DNA from: Brachionus manjavacas
Lineage: Eukaryota; Rotifera; Eurotatoria; Ploima; Brachionidae
Direction: 5' to 3'
Assembly (NCBI GenBank): GCA_019054805.1
Contig: JAHQIY010000019.1
Span: 774,001 to 838,000, forward strand
DNA length: 64,000 bases
Shown here: in pieces, positions 34,501 to 44,999 of the stretch
Layout of the letters: the number at the start of each line of letters is the position of its first letter
How positions within the stretch are numbered: the stretch's first letter is position 1
Notes under the pieces: model-generated
Told to the model about the DNA's origin: nothing
The model's input: the letters and a program-made list of their open reading frames with translations, nothing else
Database searches by the model: none
Program-made: the position numbers and the translations under genes

Positions 34501-35663
34501 GACAGTACAATGAAAAATTGGCCAAGGAAGTGGAATCATCGGAGCAAAAGCTAAAAAATAGCCGCCTCCAAATTGAAAGTTTGAGCAACGAAATTTGTTG
34601 CTTGAAGAGAAGAGAATCCGAGCATAAAGACTCGGAACAGGACTTGGTCAAAAAAGAGCAATTGCTGCGCGACGAACTAAAAAAGCAGCTGGAATCTAAA
34701 AACCGTCAACTGAACAACGACCTCAATAAGCAAATAGCCCAGAACAAAAACCTCAAAGCAGACAACGAAAAGTTGAGTGACCGCTTGAAAGTAAACGAAG
34801 AAAAACTGAATCATTTGGAACGGGACCTAAGCCAGAAGAAACAACTTGTGGAATTTTACAAGAAGAAGATAGAGGAAAATCAAATAAAGTCAGATCCTGT
34901 GTTTAGCTACGCCAACGAGCAAATTGTCAATGATCTGAAGGGTCAGGTCAAAAAAATGTCCGATCTGGTCGAAAAGTATAAAGTAGAGACAAAAAATCTG
35001 CGTCAAAGTATTCAATCGGCGCAGGCAAGTCGTCAGGAGATGGAAGAAAAAATAGAAAAATCGGACAAAACAACATGCACTTTGAAAGAAAGAATTTCTG
35101 GCTTGAAAAAGCAAAAAGATGACTTGGAAACACGCCTAAACCAGGAACACAAACGGGTGCTGAGTCTGGAGTCTGTGGTCAGCGAGCTGGAGTCTGCAGC
35201 ACAAAACAAACTCAAAACATTGAGCCAAGCGAGCCATGAAACGCTCAGTATGGCTCAGCTAAAAGTCAAGTATGCGTTCAAGCTGGCTGAGAATTTTGAG
35301 AATTTGATCAAGAATTTGTACGAGAGTTTGCTGAATCGAGTTGAGATCAACCGAAAGGCTATTAGATGTGAGAAAGAGAAGAGAGAGGAAAAGGTGGAGA
35401 TGAAGTTTGCACTAGACTTGGCAAGCTCTGTTCTAAACATGAGCCATCACGAGCTCGATGATCTCTTAAAGGATAAGAATAGTTTGGGAAATGAGCCTCA
35501 GAAACTTTTGTTCGAGTTCGAACAATGTTTGAACACTAGCAAAAAAGAACAGTTTGATGATGTTAACATTGTTAACATAGAAAAGGTATGCGAAATGATA
35601 ACAACTCGGATTGAGGAATTAATAGATTTGGAAAAAGAGCTCATATGTCTCAAAAGGCTTTAA
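25591..35663 (+). CDS. CNTLN: Centlein-like centrosomal coiled-coil protein (3 exons)
   Basis: Centlein links centrioles at the centrosome. Exons 25591-26832, 30599-31401 and 34355-35663 join in phase at GT-AG sites to give 1,117 residues (human about 1,400). Nearly all of it is predicted coiled coil. The diagnostic block is near the N-terminus (about 60-125): KYLEEELANAKADKKFVWSL, NPNLTNAIGQVVQREKEKSE, KDRKVLEILKIKDRRLEE. Exon 2 adds TAHQRRLDRLMSLEKENELLK. Exon 3 ends with a conserved-looking MSHHELDDLLKDKN. An upstream in-frame ATG (25561) would add ten residues; I prefer 25591 because the added part is AT-driven hydrophobic sequence. Intron 1 (3.8 kb) and intron 2 (3.0 kb) carry LINE fragments, a MITE and a possible solo LTR. 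The coiled-coil parts alone would not be diagnostic. Confidence 0.8.
28472..28570 (-). pseudogene. Short acidic coding-like fragment in centlein intron 1
   Basis: On the minus strand, PYTENESDEYSGNEQPEEEY is followed by IHKNSKNRTIWV and a TGA. The style (acidic stretch, then a basic-Trp motif) resembles the N-terminal region of piggyBac-like transposases, but this is inference from pattern only. A (TTTA)n run follows at about 28600. Confidence 0.3.
29051..29100 (+). repeat. LINE/SINE 3' tail with (AATA)n
   Basis: CATCGCC...GGCGTTCATTGAA precedes an (AAATA)n run. The same words, inverted, occur at 39208-39246, so this is a dispersed retroelement 3' end. Confidence 0.6.
29130..29900 (-). mobile_element. 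Non-LTR reverse transcriptase fragment
   Basis: On the minus strand from about 29900: GVKQGGILSP then LFNFFIDQML, then SILAYCDDKVLLSP (the YxDD catalytic motif as YCDD), then DWKMEFNAPKS, IYLGLPIG, and a C-terminal part (IRQNILIKRFIGLTKFTKTK, LESIRQIYYKHKIFF). Frameshifts and a stop inside the GVKQGGILSP-LFN block show that it is dead. The LGLPIG motif sets it apart from the CR1-like copies elsewhere in the window. It lies in centlein intron 1, antisense to the gene. Confidence 0.75.
30076..30415. mobile_element. Foldback MITE, copy B
   Basis: 340 bases with inverted ends GGTTTTGTGAAATTCAGTAC...GTACTGAACTTCACAAAACC. AATTTTGA flanks both sides (30068-30075 and 30416-30423), an 8-bp target duplication. 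Its arms share GAATAACTTTTT, CTAAAGG and AGTTCTGTAAA with the MITE at 15951-16290, and its centre also has several TGCAGA words. It lies in centlein intron 1, just before exon 2. Confidence 0.8.
31555..31705. repeat. Cluster of TGTGATC words
   Basis: TGTGATC or GATCACA-type words recur about six times in 150 bases (for example at 31577, 31600, 31645, 31674 and 31695) with irregular spacing. It looks like a degenerate minisatellite at the start of centlein intron 2. Confidence 0.5.
31830..32976 (-). mobile_element. 5'-truncated CR1/L2-like LINE in centlein intron 2
   Basis: Reading the minus strand from 32976: DLDIIYLDFSKAFDIVPHKR, FLLNRRQRV, SGVPQGLVLGPILFIVYINE, then FADGT (where FADDT is expected), a stop, KISKWTNDWLSKINEEKCKV, AAERDLGIIITNKLKWSNQV, AANKANSVLG, and, past further frameshifts, VQVWSPYLKKDIKVLESVQR and LETRRLRGNLIEMFKI down to about 32080. 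The second catalytic Asp is replaced and the copy is 5'-truncated, so it is inactive. It runs antisense to centlein. Confidence 0.88.
32990..33274 (+). mobile_element. Possible solo LTR
   Basis: A 285-bp stretch starts TGTCAAC and ends GTAACA. It contains a TATA-like TATAAATA (33137-33144) and AATAAA (33185-33190) in the order expected of an LTR promoter and poly(A) site. The flanks CAGCT and CATCT agree at 4 of 5 positions, as for a target duplication. It has less A/T than its surroundings. It starts 14 bases beyond the truncated LINE. No second copy is in the window, so the boundaries are tentative. Confidence 0.35.
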
Positions 35664-35816
35664 TCAATTCATTTTTTAATATTTTTTTTTTGTTGCTTAG
35701 ACTGTTACGGTTTTCTGGTCTTAAAAGGATTCACGCAAAATTACACGAAATTTTGTAAATTTGGGGCAAAAGTAAAAGTGCCAACTAAATGCTTAATTTT
35801 TTTAAATGTTTCCAAA

Positions 35817-35822
35817 AATAAA
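35817..35822 (+). terminator. Candidate poly(A) signal of centlein
   Basis: AATAAA about 150 bases after the stop codon. Confidence 0.4.
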
Positions 35823-36109
35823 TTACTGGCTTTTAAATTTTCAAAAAAGTTTTATTTTTTATTTAAAAAAAGAAATCAAGTACATTCTGCATTATAAATT
35901 AATCAAAGAATGAACATTCAAATAAATTTAAAAAATAAATATTATAGTGATGATGAAATAAATATTAATTTTTAATTAAAAATTGGTCTCTTAAATTATT
36001 TGAATTAAAATCTGAAAAAAAAAAATTTTTGAATCAAAATGTAATAAATTTTATGATTTTATATCTGTAAAAATACAAAAATTAATCAAAAAAATAATTA
36101 AAAAAAGGC

Positions 36110-36400
36110 TTAAATTTTTTGGAGGTACCAAATTTAAGAAATTATATTTTAAACTTAAGATTCATGGTGCACCCACAGATGTGGAGAAGTATGAAAAGCT
36201 ATTATTCAATCAAGATTTATCGAAAATCCAACTCCTTAGTGTAATTGCTACATAACAATCTAGCTATTTCAACTTTACGTTTTTAATTTTTTTTCTCATT
36301 ATTTAATCCTTTTTTTTATTTTTTATTTTAAATATTTTTATTCTGAAGGAGCATTAGCTCGGTACAAATTTACGAATAAATAAATAAAATAAAACATTTC
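36110..36400 (+). mobile_element. Putative retroelement 3' end
   Basis: A coding-like stretch (KFFGGTKFKKLYFKLKIHGA, then VEKYEKLLFNQDLSKIQ, stop at about 36255) is followed by a T-rich 3'UTR-like part, the words GGAGCATTAGCTCGG (an imperfect hairpin), and an (AATA)n tail. The layout matches other retroelement ends in this window, but the coding part matches no family I recognise. Confidence 0.4.
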
Positions 36401-37339
36401 CTTAAATTCTAAACCAAAAAGAGTTCTTATTTCAAAAGCAAAAAAAGCTTTGGTGCAACAATAATTTTTTTGCTTTTTTAAATTTTTTTTTATTTTTTGT
36501 TTAAAATTTTTTTTTATTGTTACGAAGTTAGCCTAAAATAAGAAAAAAAATTATTTTTATTGTCTTATTCATTATCCTTTTTGTTATCAATCTTACAAGT
36601 CTATGGTAAACTTATAATTTTTTATTAAAGTTTACAGTTTAAAATTTAAAAAAGAATTATCAATTTTTTAATTAAAATTTAACTCATTTTTTTTCTCTTA
36701 AAAGTTAAATTTTAAACATGAAAATGGAAAAAATATTTGAAATACAGAACTTTTTCAATGTTATTTCAACACTTTGAAATAAAAAAAAAAAATTAAAGCA
36801 AATTGAAAAAGCATTTAAAAAGTCAATGTGGATTCTAAATTTGACTCTAAGTTTTCGAATAAATAATCGTTTAAGGATCAATTAATTATGATTTAGATAT
36901 TAAACATTTAATATTTAATTAAAAAAGTCTAAATAAACTCTCTCATTTTGGGTAGATTTTCTTTAATAAGGGTTTTGAAGAATTTGGACATTTAGCTTTT
37001 AAAATAAAATAAATTTTAAAAGAATCACATGTAATAAGGAATTCTAAATTAAAAATTTTTTTATCAATCGAACCTAATGCTTAAATTCTTCAAAAGAACC
37101 ATAAATTTCAAAAAATTTACCTGAAAATGAGAGTTTATTTAATTAAATTTCTCTTTTCGGTAGTTCTACCATTCTCGATTGACTCAAAAGCATTTAAAAA
37201 TGCAAAAATTGTCAAGTAGTGCTGTTGAAGTTGTCCGCCTAATGACTATGGTTTTGGCTGTTCTATTTGTTGTACAAATGTTCAGTGTCAATGTAATTCG
37301 TATTCAGTACCAATATGCATTTGTTATTAGTTAACAATT
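36401..37339. other. AT-rich intergenic DNA
   Basis: No supported feature. Confidence 0.55.
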
Positions 37340-37771
37340 TTAAAATGACTTTAAGTATATCCAAATAAATTTTTTTGTTTTTTGAGATTCACTTCTTGTG
37401 GAGCATATGGTAATTACTTTTAATTTCCACTCAAGTCGATCTTTTGCCTTTACCCTTACTTCTCCCCATGTCATTCCGATTTCGATGAGCTCTTTCGTGA
37501 TTGTTGACCATGTTACTGCTGGTCTTCCTACCTTACGTCGCCCTTGAGGTGTCCATTGAAGGGCTCTTTTTGGTATCCGTGTTTCTTTCATTCTAAAGAC
37601 ATGCCCAAGCCATCGCAGTCTTTTATTCTTATTACACTGACTTAATGGCTCTGAATTTGTTCTTCTGTGTAGGTCAGCATTCGACAATGTCTCAGGCCAG
37701 TGTATCCCAAGAATCCTTCGCAGGCTTCCAGTGTGGAAGGTGCTAAGGGTTTTGCGGTCAAATTCACACAT
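37340..37771 (-). mobile_element. Non-LTR retrotransposon C-terminal fragment
   Basis: A 143-codon minus-strand frame carries the conserved region after the RT domain of a non-LTR element: DRKTLSTFHTGSLRRILGIH, then LRWLGHVFRMKETRIPKRAL, then GRRKVGRPAVTW. This is the C-terminus of endonuclease/RT elements that are often mis-annotated as host genes. The rest of the element is absent. It belongs to another family than the CR1/L2-like copies. The frame is still open, so decay is moderate. Confidence 0.8.
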
Positions 37772-38480
37772 CCCAGTGAATTATTTTTTAGACATATTAT
37801 TTTTTTGTGATTAGTTTCAATTTGTATAATGTACAAATTCAAGCTATAAATATTCCATTAAATTTAAAAAAAAAGGAAAAAAAATTAATTTGCTAAAAAA
37901 ATTTTTTTGCTTCTTTTGATATTTTTTTTTATTAAATTCATAACTGTTGCAATCAAGATATGGTAAAAAATAAACATTATTGGTAAAATAACTAGATTAG
38001 TGGAAAAAAACTGGATCTGTGATTGAAAATTTAATTTGTGGTTGTTTTATTAAACTAGTGGTATTATTTACTATTTTTGTGGTTACAGTTTGAAGATAAA
38101 GATAGAACTAAATCATATTACATGTTTATTTAGAATTGAAAATTTGTTTAATTTCTTTTCTCAAAGTACAATTACTTTTAAAATTAACCAGCCTATATAA
38201 TTATAACCAAATTCAAGATTCTATTTGGGATGAAAGAATTTTGACATTTAGATAAAATTTAAAAATTACAAAAAAATTTCTTATCAGAAAAGACCAAAGA
38301 ACCAAAAACTCGAAATATTCATATTTTATTCAATCATTATTATTTCCTGTGTTAATTTAAAATAAATTTCAATCATACTAAATATAATTTAATGAATTAA
38401 TTGAGACACATTTTGTTTCATTATCAAAGTTTATAAAGCTCAATTTTGTCAAATTTTTTATTGAAAAGAATTTTATTTTG
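37772..38480. other. AT-rich DNA with TTAGTGG/TTGTGG words
   Basis: No gene. Around 37990-38085 the words TTAGTGG, TTTGTGG, CTAGTGG and TTTGTGGTT recur. They resemble the inverted CACTAATT/ACCACAAAT words at the right edge of the window and may be one end of a related transposon. Confidence 0.35.
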
Positions 38481-38889
38481 AAATTTTGGGCTCTTTGAAG
38501 CTTGTGATCAATTTTTGATGCCAAAAATGATCTAATCAAGTTTTAATTATGAAATAAATTTTTGTTTTTTAATAGAATTAATGCAGAGATACATTTTTAA
38601 ATTTTAAATTCTATGTTTAATTAAAAATTAAAGTCTGCAATATCAAAATGCACATTGCAGAGTGCAGGCCATCTAAATGATTCTATTTTTTTAGTGAGAA
38701 ATTTTTTGCAGACTTTTGCAGATATTAAGTTTTGAAGTTAAAATAATAAATTAAGTCCGAAAATGTATCTCTGCATCTAAAAATAGCAAGTTTTTTTAAT
38801 AAAATTAATAATTTATTTCAAATTATCACTTGATTTGATCATTTTTAGCATCAAAAATTGATCATAAAATTTTAAGGGCCCAAAATTTT
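38481..38889. mobile_element. Foldback MITE, second family
   Basis: Inverted arms of about 130-150 bases: AAATTTTGGGCTC at the left end matches GGGCCCAAAATTT at the right. Inside, TGTGATCAATTTTTGATGCC pairs with AGCATCAAAAATTGATCATA, and ATGCAGAGATACATTTT with its inverse. The centre has several TGCAGA words, as in the MITEs at 15951 and 30076, but the ends differ. Non-coding. Confidence 0.7.
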
Positions 38890-40617
38890 TGCATTGTCGA
38901 TTTTCATATAGATCTTCAGAAAATTTCAAAAATAAAATTCGGTTCAATAGTAAATTTGACAAAATTGATCAAAGATTTCAAGTTGCCACAATTTACCAAG
39001 TCCTTTCACAAAATGACTCATTTTAAAATTATCAGTGAGACAAATAAGGAACAAATTGAATAATTAAAAGAAAAAAAATTTGAAAATTTTATAAATAAGT
39101 GTTCATGTTCAAGATTACAGACACTGAAATGACAATTGATGATTACTCACTTTGTGCTTCATTGCTAAGTTAGAATCAAAATAAATTTAATCAAATAAAC
39201 ATTAAATTATTTATTTATTTATTCAATGAAGACCTTGTAGGCGATGAAAAAAAATTTTAATAAAAATTGAGACAAAATTATAAATTGTATGCAGTAAACC
39301 TAAATTTTGATATCAATAGTAAAGGTGGTAAATAAAACTTATTTTAAGCAATTTGTAACTTTTCCTAAAATTATTAAAATTAATGATAAAATTTTTAATC
39401 ATACCTTGAGCACATGTATCTATAAATTTTATTTGTTTTGAGTATCTTTTGTCAAATAAAATAATTTTTTTCAAATTCGTATGACTGGTATGTTTGACGT
39501 CAGAAATAAAATTAAAACTGGATATCTGGATAACTTAATTTTATTATCTTTGTTTGCAAAAATGATCACACATTTTTTATTAAAAATATTTAGAATAACA
39601 AAGCTTTTTTGAATATAATTTAAAAAAAACAACCGAGCAAACTTCGTATTTTGAATTTTGGAACCAAAAAAACAAACTAAAAATGAAAAAATCTTGATAG
39701 ATTTTTCTAAAATCACAAATCTGTATATTATGCCATCCATTGAATGAATCACTTAAATCCAGCCTCTCTTGACTACTCTTTAAACTAAAGTAAACTTTAA
39801 TGTGAGTGAATTTTTTGGAATTTTGTGCAGTGTCTGAAATTAGATGGTACATTGAATGCATCAGCTTAAACATTTTACAGGACCTATTTTGGTATTTCAG
39901 AAAAATTCCATTAAGATTTTTGAATTTAAGACCCTCAGAACTGGCTGCTAAAAATCAAAGCTAAACAAAATCCAGAGTAAATTAAACTTTGTTACACTTA
40001 TTGATTTAAGAGCATAAAAAATATGCTAAGAAGCTTCTCAAAATAGGGCCTTTAAATAAAATTCTATCTGCATAGATTATTCTATAAACTCAAGCATATT
40101 TATCCATATTATGCAAAAAATATCTTGATAAATTAAAAAAAAAACGCAAACATAAAATTGCTCACAAAAACACCACCAACTGATTTGACCATAAACAACT
40201 ATAATTTATTCTCAAACTTTCGCTTTGTAAATTGATTAACCTTGGTCTGAAACCATACTTGTTTAAAAAAGTAATTATTTTTGATTTAAAAGACAAGTTT
40301 ATTTTAAGAATCAGCAAGAAAAAAAATAAAATATGTTCAAAAGGCATTTTAAAATTGATGCTAAAATGTTCAAATATTTTCTCTGAACACAAAATCATAA
40401 TTTGAAAAAAAAACTAACAAAGGCATTCTGATCTGTTGGGTCCGTCATTCCTTGATCCAAAAATAGCCCAATTCAGCACGCCGCAATCGCGTGTCTATAA
40501 ATTGTTTTATGATTAGATAACAACTCTCTTGACAATCAATTATCAAACTCTTTAGATTTTATAAAAATTCAAATGTGTGTATATAAGACTAGTAGTAATG
40601 AATTTGTAAATAGAGAA
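38890..40617. other. AT-rich intergenic DNA upstream of the PMCA gene
   Basis: Apart from the retroelement tail at 39208-39246, no gene is supported. Two overlapping minus-strand frames (39471-39873) are low-complexity and unlike any family. The 3' part must hold the PMCA promoter. Confidence 0.5.
39208..39246 (-). repeat. Retroelement 3' tail (inverted copy)
   Basis: Read on the minus strand: CATCGCCTACAAGGTCTTCA, TTG, then an (AATA)n run, matching the tail at 29051-29100. Confidence 0.6.
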
Positions 40618-43600
40618 ATGTCTGATCAGCAACAAGTTGGCACGAGCTCGCATGGACCAGCAAGAGCCAGGGAGTTTCACTTCAAGATTAGAGTGCACGA
40701 GCTGAAAGAGCTAATACAGCTAAAAGGTCCGGATGCTACTGACCGCATTCGGCTGAAATACGGCCAAACGGACACCTTAGCCAATTTGCTCAACACGGAC
40801 ACTGTCAATGGCATCTGCGATTCAGAAGACCAGCTTAGACAAAGAGCGAGTGTTTATGGCAAAAATGAAATTCCACCCAAGCCACCCAAGACAATATTCC
40901 AGTTTGCGTTCGAGGCCTTGCAAGACACAACTTTGGTCATGTTGATGGTATGTGCAGTGATTTCAATTTCGTTGTCTTTTTATCACCCGGAAGGCGAGAT
41001 TGCCGACGAAGAGTACCGCAACAGGGTTAAAAAAGACCTGGGCAATTTGGAATGGGTCGAAGGAGCTGCGATCATGATCGCTGTTGTAGTTGTTGTATTT
41101 GTGACTGCTTTCAATGATTGGCGCAAGGAGAAGCAATTCCGCGGACTCCAAGACCGCATTGAGTCAGACAATCTGGCATCGGTGATCCGCAATGGACGCA
41201 TGATACAAATAAACGTCAAAGACATAGTTGTTGGTGATATTTGTTGTGTTAAATACGGTGATCTCATACCTGCTGATGGTATAGTTACCCATTCGTCAGA
41301 TCTAAGGATAGACGAGTCTTCTTTGACTGGTGAAACTGATTTGATCAAAAAAAATGGCTATGACAATGCGGTGCTTTTGTCCGGTACTCATGTTATGGAA
41401 GGAAGTGGACAGTTTTTGGTATTGGCCGTAGGTCTTAATTCTCAAACAGGTATTATTATGACTCTTCTTGGTGCCACTGGTGAAGAAACCGAATCGGACA
41501 AAAAGAAAAAGCACGAAAAAAAAAGTAAATTTTTATTTGTCAAATTTTATGAATATTTTATTTAAATTAAGAAAAAAAACATTTTTTTTTTTATTTTGGG
41601 TATTTTACCAAACATTTTTTGAACATTCAAATCAAAGCTGCAAGGTAAATCAATCGGCTAGAGCCTATGTCTTTAAAAGACCCTTTAATTCTTCATTTTT
41701 TATTAAAAATTATTCATAATTATACAAATTTAGAAAAAAAAATTAAGTTTATTAGGTTTTTTATCTGCTTCAAAAACTCTTAATTTGAAATTTGGTATTG
41801 AATTTCTAAATAACTTTGATATGAAGAAATTCATTAGGCTTTGAATTTATTTATTTTTTAATTCAGTATACTTCACTTATGACGGTTCTTAACCAAAATT
41901 TAAATTTTGAATTTTGGGTCATTTGCATTAAATACTACAACACGGACACAAATCGCCCTTTCGATGGTCTCGAGATTAGCATGGATTTAGGATATAGACT
42001 TTGACCAAAAGAATTTTATGATAATATTTTATAGCTTAATGTCTTATTATTTAAAAAAAATGAACAAAAAAAATTGATTTTTAAATCAGAGCTTAATTTG
42101 AAAACTTTGTTTAATTAAAAAAAAAAAAATTTTTTTGCTGAAATTTTAAATTTCTGAAAAAATACAAAAATAATTAATTTTATTTTTAGTTTTGATTGAT
42201 AAAAAAATATAAATCCTGGCCTTTAACTCAGGATATCAATATAAAAATTTTAATTAATTAATTGATATGAATAAATTTAGATTGTTTTACGAAAATTTAA
42301 AAAGGAAAAAACTATCTTGTTTTTAATTGATAATTTTTAATAGCTAAACTTATAAAATATTAATTAAGAATTAAAATTTTATTTGTTTTTAAACAAAATC
42401 TGTTTTTGAGTTTTTTGTGTCCTTATAAAAACAAGTCTGAGATAAATAAATAAAATAAATTCAAATACGTATAAATTATAACTATATTTTTATTTTTTTT
42501 TTATTATTAATTTTTAAATAAATTTCAAATTTAATTATTTGATCTAATTATGAAAGACTTTTTTATTGATTAAAAAAATGTGAAGAATTCAATTTTTTTT
42601 TGTTAAATAATTAGAAGTGTCATTTTGTTAAAGAATTAAATTTTAAAACAAATCAGCAAAATTGGGATTCAAAATTTCAATCTCGTCACAATTGTCCCAC
42701 TTAAATAAAATATTTAAAAGATACAAAACTAGTATAAATAAAATTTTTTTTTAAACTTTAGAATATAAAAATCTGAATACTCATACAGGTATAGTTATAC
42801 TAGTTTAAATTGAATTGTGTTGACTATTTTTCGTCATAGATCAAGAAGATGGACAGCAAAGCAATTTGGACGAGGAGAAAAAAAAGCCCAAAAAAAAGCA
42901 CCGTTCAGTGTTACAAATTAAACTTGGCAAATTGGCCTTACAAATCGGCTATATTGGAATGCTGTCCGCATTTTTTACATTTCTGATCCTAGTCATACGC
43001 ATGAGCATCGAAGAATTTCTGATCAAAAATCGCCAATGGTCCAACCTTTACATTAAATACATAATATCCTACCTGATCCAAGGCATAACAGTCATAGTTG
43101 TAGCTGTTCCTGAAGGCCTACCATTAGCAGTCACTCTAGCATTGGCTTTTGCTGTTCGCCGAATGACCAAAGACAACAATTTAGTTCGTCATTTAGACGC
43201 CTGTGAGACAATGGGCAATGCTACGACAATATGTTCGGACAAGACCGGAACATTGACCACAAATCGCATGACAGTCGTCCAATGCTGGCTCGGCGATAGA
43301 CTTCATCTTAAAATTCCTTTAGATATTAACCCAACATTAAAAGATTTAATATCAAAATCTGCATCTATAAATAGTAATTATACATCTAGACTGGAAGCTG
43401 TCAATGTGGAATACGAGTTGCCCAAACAAATCGGCAACAAGACTGAATGTGCCCTATTGGGCTTTGTTAACAAAATAGGCGCTAGTTATGAGGCAATAAG
43501 AGCCCAAAATCCAAGCGAACAATTTGTCAAAGTGTTCACATTTAACTCAGCTCGTAAAATGATGAGCACAGTGGTCAAAAATAATCAAAAGCCCGGTACT

Positions 43601-44966
43601 TATAGACTTTATTCAAAAGGAGCTTCTGAAATGGTTTTATCCAAATGCAGTTGGTACATAAACTCAGAAGGACAATTGGTTAGATTAGATGAAGACAAAA
43701 TTCAGTCCATTATACATTCAGTCATTGAGCCCATGGCCATGAATGGACTGCGAACTATATGTGTGGCGTACAAAGACTTCGAAGCCAAAGAGCAGGGTGA
43801 AACTGATCCAAGCTGCTGCTATTTTGATGCAGAGCCCGATTGGGACATCGAAGATCAAATTGTCAAAAATTTAGTCTGCCTATGTATTGTCGGGATCGAA
43901 GATCCTGTCCGTCCTGAGGTTTCTGATGCCATTCATAAATGCCAAACTAGTGGAGTTGTTGTTCGTATGATTACCGGTGACAATATCAATACGGCAACTT
44001 CAATAGCTATGAAGTGTGGAATTATAAAGCCAAGTGATGATTATTTGATTTTGGAGAGCAAAGATTTTAATAAAAGAATTCGAGATGAATCCGGTCAAAT
44101 AAGACAGCATTTGCTGGACAAAGTTTGGCCCAGGCTCAGGGTTCTGGCCAGATCATCTCCGTCTGATAAGTTTATTTTAGTTAATGGTATAGTGGAAAGT
44201 AAATTATCGGTGAGAAAAAATTTTTTAAACTTATTTTACTTTCTTTTAATCTTAAGGAGGTGTTTTTATAAAACTATTTTAGCTTTTTTTTTCCATATAA
44301 TTTTAAGCATTTTGAATTTTTTAGATTTATTTCTAATTTTTCAAAATAAGTTCTTTAAAGGGAGTATATTAATCATTGAAAAAATATGGGCTACACTTTT
44401 CAAGGTATTCAAAGGCGTATTTTTACTTTAATTTTTTAATGATACAAACATATGATAAGTAGAAACTTGGTGATAAAGATAAATTCTAAAAATTAAAATT
44501 AAAAAAAGGAAAGAAACTAGCGAAATGTTAATTGAATAATTAAATTTTTTATTTTATAGTTTTTTTTTCTATTTTTTTCGATGCAATTTGATCGTCCCCC
44601 TATGTAAATTGTATCAGTAGATTGCAAAGAATGGTTTTAGGTGCTAAATTGACTGGTATAATTTACAGTGCCAATTTTGATCATTTAGATTTTTCGTGGA
44701 CATTTGTTCCAAAATTTACAAAGCCATAATTTTGTTGATCATCCTTAAAAAAAGGATTTAAGATTTTTTTTTTAAATTTTGTTGCCAATATTTTTATTAA
44801 AAATTAAAAAAAAATTATTTCCTAAAAATTAATTTAATTTTTTTTAATTTTTAAAAGCTAGTATTTTTACGGATTTTACTTAATTCCACAACACGAATCT
44901 GGATTTCTAAAATAATTTTTAAAGAAAATTTTTGTTCAATTTAGACCACGCTTCAATCAAATACCT

Positions 44967-44999
<33 letters not shown>

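Noticed and set aside
34400..35440. Several minus-strand frames of 60-83 codons under centlein exon 3
   Set aside because: Cys/Ser/Phe-rich antisense shadows of coiled-coil coding sequence.
37340..37771. Reading this frame as a host gene
   Set aside because: The RRILGIHW...WLGHV.R...GRRK-GRP pattern is the C-terminus of non-LTR retrotransposons.
39471..39873. Two overlapping minus-strand frames upstream of the PMCA gene
   Set aside because: Phe/Lys/Ser-rich, frames overlap each other, no recognisable motif or splice context.
44210..44431. Read-through extension of PMCA exon 2
   Set aside because: The frame continues past a good donor site (44210) into intronic low-complexity sequence; joining to 46757 restores the conserved GDGTND region.
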